64,000 nt of DNA from Fistulifera solaris (taxonomy: Eukaryota; Bacillariophyta; Bacillariophyceae; Naviculales; Stauroneidaceae): contig AP026133.1 in the NCBI GenBank assembly GCA_030295235.1, forward strand, positions 868,001 to 932,000, in the 5' to 3' direction. This document shows positions 63,312 to 64,000 of the stretch, in pieces. Under the pieces are notes generated by a model. The model did not search any database. It was not told where the DNA came from and saw nothing but the letters and a program-made list of their open reading frames with translations. The position numbers were made by a program, and so were the translations under genes. Numbering within the stretch: the stretch's first letter is position 1; the number at the start of each line of letters is the position of its first letter.

Positions 63312-64000
63312 TTCAGACTCTCCACTTTATGAAGAACGTTCAAAGTGAATAGTGTAGGTCACGTTCAAGCTGGTCCTTTGAGAAAGAACTCCTTTTCGCA
63401 GCTAATACTTGTAAAATAATGATGATTGCAGAGAGGTCGGTCGCTATCTTCATTCTCACTTTTCATTGCATGTGTGTTTTTGGTGGACGAACTACGAAAA
63501 ACGTAGTGACGGATAGACACTGACGCACATCCGAACGCACATCACGACAACTAACCTTAACGCTTATCTATCTCTACTTTCGTCCAATGTACACTAGCCC
63601 AAAGTGCAGGCGGCGTGTCACCACGACTCCATTTCAGTCATGCACTTTTTTCTCGACCACGATTGCTATTCAATATCCATTCGATCTTCTTGCTTCGTAA
63701 AAGAAAATTACCTTTCTTATAACAAGTAAAGTTTCCTTGAAACTTCAGGTTCAATTTTCTTGCCAAACGTTGTTTTTCAATTCACTGTAATTCTTGAGTG
63801 TTCGTTCTCGCAATCTTGTTGCATTCAGTCATGAATCAAATTTTTCGGCATTAAACATTAAACAGCTATTCAAGACCAACTCGATCTGCTAGTTGGGTAG
63901 AACGAATTGTCTTAATTAGAAAGTAACATTCAGTAGCATTTTGAATTCACACCTTGATCCTTCATGTCGAATAATCAGAACTCTTTCAGCTTTCAATTGT
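63312..64000. other. Intergenic, no gene recognised
   Basis: The last 690 bases show no supported gene. The start should hold the homoserine kinase promoter. The remainder is AT-rich. Confidence 0.45.

Overview
The window is nuclear DNA of a photosynthetic stramenopile, most likely a pennate diatom of the Phaeodactylum type. Genes are dense and lie on both strands. Introns are few and short (52-198 bp, GT-AG). Plastid proteins carry bipartite leaders (signal peptide cut before Phe or Ser, then a transit peptide). PsbU, a protochlorophyllide oxidoreductase (POR), a VTC1-like polyphosphate-complex subunit and several diatom-type gene families are present. The species is inferred from this mix, not proven.

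Layout. 1-2.75 kb: dispersed repeat copy and a MYND-finger gene. 4.0-8.3 kb: three tandem THI5/NMT1-like genes, each followed by a 3' TPP (thiamine pyrophosphate) riboswitch aptamer. 8.5-14.2 kb: divergent pair of glutamine:fructose-6-phosphate amidotransferase (GFAT) and a fusion of a type III pantothenate kinase (CoaX) domain with two Tudor-like domains and six AT-hooks. 14.8-18.9 kb: membrane RING E3 and two secreted Cys-rich paralogues. 19.3-22.7 kb: long-chain acyl-CoA synthetase and the PRC2 subunit Su(z)12. 23.6-24.5 kb: minisatellite of small palindromes. 24.6-27.3 kb: HAD-like protein and AFG1-type ATPase. 27.7-35.3 kb: four tandem paralogues of a leucine-rich-like family in different states of decay. 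35.3-42.8 kb: DUF2867 protein, TRIC/YadS channel, actin-interacting WD40 protein AIP1, PsbU, VTC1-like protein and a lumenal Cys-rich protein. 42.8-48.5 kb: gene-poor, with the second dispersed repeat and two zinc-ribbon microproteins. 48.7-51.6 kb: plastid NYN/YacP nuclease and a diatom-type protein. 52.9-55.7 kb: four-domain fusion glutaredoxin-DUF4395-TDT transporter-hemerythrin. 56.4-63.3 kb: two TPR-like paralogues, POR, a plastid 2Fe-2S protein and homoserine kinase.

How genes relate. The THI5-like/riboswitch trio forms one thiamine-responsive locus. PsbU, POR, the ferredoxin-like protein, the lumenal protein and the NYN nuclease serve the plastid. Su(z)12 and the AT-hook/Tudor fusion point to chromatin. 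Most other neighbours look unrelated, as is usual in diatoms.

Caution: 17 host genes outside the 27.7-35.3 kb family contain one to three single-base indels, about 22 in all. Most are one-base contractions of short homopolymers, and allowing one base at each site makes every coding length a multiple of three. I read these mainly as assembly errors. Coordinates are given as they lie in the window; protein lengths for such genes assume the indel is an error.
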